Positions 9,384 through 12,439 of a stretch of DNA of 12,439 nt are shown one piece after another. The notes beneath the pieces are model-generated. The model searched no databases, had not been told where the DNA came from, and saw nothing but the letters and a program-made list of their open reading frames with translations. Positions within the stretch are counted from its first letter, which is position 1, and each line of letters opens with the position of its first letter. Source of the DNA: Sphingomonadaceae bacterium (GTDB taxonomy: Bacteria > Pseudomonadota > Alphaproteobacteria > Sphingomonadales > Sphingomonadaceae); contig SHLU01000046.1 in assembly GCA_004282995.1 (NCBI GenBank), forward strand, positions 1 to 12,439, given 5' to 3'. The position numbers were made by a program, and so were the translations under genes.

Positions 9384-10846
9384 TGGAACTTCATTCCTCT
9401 CTCACTCTCGTATTGCCAGAGATCGTCATTGCAATCTCGGCTCTGCTTCTGGTGCTGGTAACCGCCTATGTCGGCGACAAGACCGCCCGGCTTGTCAGTA
9501 TCCTCGCGGCCACCACGCTGGGTACCGCGGCAGTGATGGTCGCTCCGGCCCTGTTCGAAGGAGCCGCTGGCCCGGACACCGTTGCCTTCAACGGCCAGTT
9601 CTACGCCGACAGCTTCGCCAGCTTCGCCAAGATCCTGATCTACCTCGCGGCCATCGCCTGCTTGCTGATTGCGCCTAGCTTCTTCAACAGGCTTTCGGCC
9701 TTCAAGCCGGAATACCCGGTTCTGATCCTGCTCGCGACATTGGGTATGAGCGTGATGGTTTCCGCGGGAGACTTGATCACTCTGTACATCGGGCTCGAGC
9801 TCAACAGCCTTGCCGCCTACGTCCTCGCCAGTTTCCTGCGCAACGATACTCGCTCGGCCGAGGCGGGCCTCAAGTACTTCGTCCTCGGCGCGCTGGCTTC
9901 GGGCATCCTGCTTTACGGCATGAGCCTGGTTTACGGCTTTACCGGCACGACCAGCTTCGAAGGTGTTCGCGCGGCGCTGACCGGAGAAATGTCGACCGGC
10001 GCGCTGTTCGGCGTGATCTTCGTGCTGGCCGGGCTGGCGTTCAAGATTTCGGCCGTCCCCTTCCACATGTGGACGCCCGATGTCTACGAAGGCGCGCCGA
10101 CGCCGGTGACGACGTTCTTCGCCACCGCGCCCAAGGTCGCCGCCATCGCGCTGACTGCGCGGGTGACGCTCGACGCTTTCGGCAACCAGGCCGATGCCTG
10201 GCGCCAGATCGTTATTTTCGCCGCATTGGCGTCGATTGTGCTCGGTGCGCTGGGCGCGATCGGTCAGAACAATCTCAAGCGCCTGCTGGCCTACAGCTCG
10301 ATCAACAATGTCGGCTTCATCCTGATAGGTCTCGCCGCCGCGACCGTCGCCGGACTGGGCGCGATGCTGACCTATCTGGCGATCTACGTTGTCATGTCGC
10401 TTGGCAGTTTTGTCGCCCTGCTCATGTTGCGCGATGCAGAAGGCGTGCCGCTGGAAACCTTCGACGATATTGCCGGCTTGTCGACCACCAGGCCAGCTAT
10501 TGCCTGGTGCCTGTTGCTGCTAATGTTCAGCCTGGCCGGTATCCCGCCGCTGTTAGGATTCTGGGGCAAGTTCGTGGTATTTCAGGCCGCGGTCGAGGCC
10601 GACCTAGTGGTCCTTGCTGCGATCGGCATCGCCGCCAGCGTGATCGGCGCGTTCTATTACATCAAGTTCGTCAAGGTGATGTTCTTCGACGACGCCGTCG
10701 ACCGGGTGCAGGGCAAGTCCGATGCAGGCCACTGGGTGTTGCTGGTGCTGAGCGCGGTCATCATCTCGCCGCTCGGATACCTGGCGATGCGCTGGCTGGG
10801 CGGCTTGACCGATAATGCGGCGGCCGCGTTGTTTCTCGCCTCTTGA
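9383..10846 (+). CDS. nuoN: NADH-quinone oxidoreductase subunit N
   Basis: Antiporter-like proton pump of complex I closest to NuoK (487 aa, ND2 homologue). Conserved channel residues are E139 in YIGLELNSLAAYVLA, K221 in LAFKISAVPFHMWTPDVYEGAPTPVT, K251 in APKVAAIAL and K396 in LGFWGKFVVF, matching E. coli E133, K217, K247 and K395. About fourteen hydrophobic helices run the length of the protein. The ATG overlaps the nuoM stop by one base (TGATG) and has a strong purine-rich ribosome binding site. The stop TGA is embedded in the TTGA overlap with birA. This is the last complex I gene; the next genes are metabolic, yet there is no gap or terminator after it, so transcription probably continues. 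Confidence 0.97.
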   Translation: MELHSSLTLVLPEIVIAISALLLVLVTAYVGDKTARLVSILAATTLGTAAVMVAPALFEGAAGPDTVAFNGQFYADSFASFAKILIYLAAIACLLIAPSFFNRLSAFKPEYPVLILLATLGMSVMVSAGDLITLYIGLELNSLAAYVLASFLRNDTRSAEAGLKYFVLGALASGILLYGMSLVYGFTGTTSFEGVRAALTGEMSTGALFGVIFVLAGLAFKISAVPFHMWTPDVYEGAPTPVTTFFATAPKVAAIALTARVTLDAFGNQADAWRQIVIFAALASIVLGALGAIGQNNLKRLLAYSSINNVGFILIGLAAATVAGLGAMLTYLAIYVVMSLGSFVALLMLRDAEGVPLETFDDIAGLSTTRPAIAWCLLLLMFSLAGIPPLLGFWGKFVVFQAAVEADLVVLAAIGIAASVIGAFYYIKFVKVMFFDDAVDRVQGKSDAGHWVLLVLSAVIISPLGYLAMRWLGGLTDNAAAALFLAS

Positions 10847-11553
10847 TCGACACCGTCGCCGAAACCGGCTCCACCAATGCCGATTTGCTCCAGCGGCTTG
10901 CCGCAGGTGAACGCGTAGGCGAAGGCGACTGGCTGATAGCCGATCGGCAAAGCGCGGGTCGCGGACGTCAGGGGCGTGATTGGTTCGACGGGAAGGGCAA
11001 TTTCATGGGGTCGACTGTAGTTCGGCCCGGATCGCAGGATCCCCCCGCGCATTCGCTGTCGCTGGTTGCGGGCCTCGCTGTTTATGAGAGCGTCCAGCCA
11101 TACTGCCCGAACCCCTCGGCGTTAATGCTCAAATGGCCCAATGACTTACTGCTAGGCGCGGCCAAGCTGTGTGGTATTTTGCTCGAACGGGCTCAGGACG
11201 CAGTCGTAATTGGCATCGGCGTCAATCTCGCGTCAGCGCCCGCTATCGCCGACCGCGAGACGATTGCACTGTCGGCCGTTGGCCCGGCTCCTGATCGCGA
11301 CGGTTTTGCACAAACCCTCGCGGCTGCGCTCGACCGCGAGCTGGAACGGTGGCGGACCTACGGTCTTGAACCCCTCCTGCGTCGTTGGCAGGCAGTAGGT
11401 ACGCCTGTCGGGACCTCGCTGCGCGTCCATGAGCCTGATGGCTCGAATATCGAGGGGCAATTTGCTGGCCTTGACCCACACGGCACGTTGCTGCTGCGCT
11501 TGGAAGACGGAGCTGTCCGTGCCATTCACGCCGGTGATGTCCTGCTCGCCTGA
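10843..11553 (+). CDS. birA: Biotin-[acetyl-CoA-carboxylase] ligase
   Basis: Cytosolic enzyme (236 aa) that makes biotinyl-5'-AMP and transfers biotin to the carrier lysine of biotin-dependent carboxylases. Visible motifs: ETGSTN at 7-12, the biotinyl-AMP-binding GRGRQGRDW at 39-47, KWPNDLLL at 97-104, KLCGILLE at 108-115 with the catalytic-site lysine, and GIGVNL, followed by a small C-terminal SH3-like domain. There is no N-terminal helix-turn-helix, so this is a class I ligase and not a biotin-operon repressor. The start is TTG, overlapping the nuoN stop by four bases (TTGA). It is the only usable start, because an in-frame stop lies at 10813-10815 with no start codon between, and the conserved ETGSTN follows a few codons later. 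No ribosome binding site is visible, so expression probably depends on coupling to nuoN. Confidence 0.93.
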   Translation: MIDTVAETGSTNADLLQRLAAGERVGEGDWLIADRQSAGRGRQGRDWFDGKGNFMGSTVVRPGSQDPPAHSLSLVAGLAVYESVQPYCPNPSALMLKWPNDLLLGAAKLCGILLERAQDAVVIGIGVNLASAPAIADRETIALSAVGPAPDRDGFAQTLAAALDRELERWRTYGLEPLLRRWQAVGTPVGTSLRVHEPDGSNIEGQFAGLDPHGTLLLRLEDGAVRAIHAGDVLLA

Positions 11554-11560
11554 AGGGAGA
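11553..11560 (+). promoter_or_regulatory. Shine-Dalgarno for coaX
   Basis: AAGGGAGA begins at the last base of the birA stop codon and ends 4 bases before the coaX ATG. It is one of the few ribosome binding sites in the window outside coding sequence, giving coaX its own initiation signal. Confidence 0.65.
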
Positions 11561-11564
11561 ACCC

Positions 11565-12341
11565 ATGCTGCTCGCCGCCGATGTCGGTAATACCAACGTC
11601 GTCTTTGCCCTGTTCGAAGGCCGCAAGATCCGCGCTCGCTGGCGCATCGCCACCGATCCGCGCCGCACAGGTGACGAATATGCCGTATGGTTGCTGCAAC
11701 TGCTCCAGATCGAGGGCATTGCCAGGGAAGATATTTCGCAGATCATTTTCGCCTCGGTCGTGCCGCGTGCCAATCATAACCTGACTGTGTTGTGCGAGAA
11801 ATATTTCGATATCACCCCGATCATTGCTGGCCAGGACAAGGCGGCCTGGCCGTTCCAGATAGATGTCGAGCAACCCAGTTCGCTGGGCGCGGATCGCGCT
11901 CTGAATATTCTCGCCGCGCATGAGAAATATGGCGGCGATCTGATTGTGGTGGACTTCGGTACAGCAACCAAGTTTGAAGCCATCGATTTTAACGGTACTT
12001 ACAAGGGGGGCATTATCGCTCCAGGCATCAGCCTCTCGCTCGATGCCTTGGTAGGCAAGACCGCCAAGCTTCCCCGTATCGCAATTCGCGCGCCGGAAAC
12101 CACCAGTGTCATTGGCCGCAACACCGAAGATCAAATGCTGATCGGCGTATTCTGGGCCCATGTAGCAATGATGGAAGGGCTGATTGAACGGATGCGCGCC
12201 GAAATCGGTCGCCCGGCCAAGGTCGTTGCAACTGGTGGCCTCGCCATTCTATTTGATCAGAGAACCGATATTTTCGATCATGTCGATGCAGACCTCACCA
12301 TCGAAGGTCTCGCCATCCTCGCGGAGCATGCACTCAAGTGA
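11565..12341 (+). CDS. coaX: Type III pantothenate kinase
   Basis: Catalyses ATP-dependent phosphorylation of pantothenate, the first committed step of coenzyme A synthesis. At 258 aa it has normal length for the CoaX family of the actin/ASKHA fold. Visible signatures: the phosphate-binding DVGNTN at 6-11, GADR at 108-111 with the catalytic aspartate D110, DFGTATKF at 130-137, and YKGGIIAPGISLSLDAL in the second lobe. The residue after DFGTAT is Lys136, where Thr is common, a small oddity that may be a lineage trait. Type III enzymes are not feedback-inhibited by CoA and typically need a monovalent cation (family knowledge). The gene lies 11 bases after birA and overlaps the next gene by four bases (GTGA). 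Its third codon positions look less G/C-biased than those of the nuo genes, consistent with lower expression. Confidence 0.95.
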   Translation: MLLAADVGNTNVVFALFEGRKIRARWRIATDPRRTGDEYAVWLLQLLQIEGIAREDISQIIFASVVPRANHNLTVLCEKYFDITPIIAGQDKAAWPFQIDVEQPSSLGADRALNILAAHEKYGGDLIVVDFGTATKFEAIDFNGTYKGGIIAPGISLSLDALVGKTAKLPRIAIRAPETTSVIGRNTEDQMLIGVFWAHVAMMEGLIERMRAEIGRPAKVVATGGLAILFDQRTDIFDHVDADLTIEGLAILAEHALK

Positions 12342-12439
12342 AAAAGAACTTCAAACCCGAGGACGAACTGCTGTTTCTGGCGTTGGGCGGTTCGGCCGAA
12401 ATCGGCATCGCGCTCGCAGGCCTCCACACATTTTACGAT
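12338..12439 (+). CDS. Probable ribonuclease J (metallo-beta-lactamase family), N-terminal fragment
   Basis: Only 34 codons are visible before the window ends. The frame starts with GTG overlapping the coaX stop (GTGA), with GGAG at 12323-12326 upstream. The peptide begins VKKNFKPEDELLFLALGGSA; the ELLFLALGGS..EIG part matches the first strand and turn of RNase J-type beta-CASP ribonucleases, and an RNase J gene after coaX is the usual order in related alphaproteobacteria. The following residues, EIGIALAGLHTFYD, differ from the GEIGMN(V/M)NLYG form that I expect there: glycine before EIG is Ala and the next residues are not recognisable. The catalytic HxHxDH motif would lie beyond the edge, so activity cannot be judged. 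It could be a divergent RNase J or a related paralogue. Confidence 0.68.
   Translation, partial: MKKNFKPEDELLFLALGGSAEIGIALAGLHTFYD

Noticed and set aside
10069..10815. 248-codon + strand frame inside nuoN
   Set aside because: Arg-rich frameshifted reading of nuoN; the true frame keeps all channel lysines across this region.

Overview
This window is the distal two thirds of a respiratory complex I (NADH:quinone oxidoreductase, nuo) operon and the genes co-directional with it downstream. Everything is on the + strand: nuoF (5' end cut by the window edge), nuoG, nuoH, nuoI, nuoJ, nuoK, nuoL, nuoM, nuoN, then birA (biotin-protein ligase), coaX (type III pantothenate kinase) and the first 34 codons of a gene that looks like ribonuclease J, cut by the right edge. 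No stretch of even 30 bases lies between genes. I see no tRNA, rRNA, mobile element, CRISPR array, terminator or promoter.

The DNA is GC-rich with strong G/C preference at third codon positions. The protein signatures are alphaproteobacterial: NuoG without the extra N7 cysteine motif, NuoI of 161 aa, a His-rich loop in NuoL, and separate rather than fused subunit genes. The order nuoN-birA-coaX-RNase J is an alphaproteobacterial arrangement, and the wording of NuoF, NuoG and CoaX is most like Sphingomonadales (Erythrobacter or Sphingomonas relatives). That placement is inference from memory of the families, not from a search.

Region 1 (1-4803) encodes the electron path: NuoF (NADH, FMN, cluster N3), NuoG (N1b, N4, N5), membrane subunit NuoH (quinone chamber) and NuoI (N6a, N6b). 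Region 2 (4831-10846) encodes the membrane arm: NuoJ, NuoK and the three antiporter-like pumps NuoL, NuoM and NuoN. The expected Glu/Lys proton-channel residues are present in NuoK, L, M and N, so the enzyme looks intact and proton-pumping. Region 3 (10843-12439) is not respiratory: it holds a stand-alone biotin ligase, the first enzyme of CoA synthesis and the N-terminus of an RNase J-like protein.

Genes are packed with 1- or 4-base stop/start overlaps at most junctions (TAATG, ATGA, GTGA, TGATG, TTGA), which suggests one long transcript with translational coupling. Several Shine-Dalgarno sequences lie inside the last codons of the upstream gene. Start codons are ATG except GTG for nuoK, nuoL and the RNase J-like gene, and TTG for birA.

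The window is largely an ordinary housekeeping region. I found no convincing new biological system. The points worth a second look are the matching -AEAAE ends of NuoF and NuoG around embedded ribosome binding sites, the odd N-terminus of the RNase J-like gene, the low-complexity loop and tail in NuoL and NuoM, and the weak TTG start of birA.
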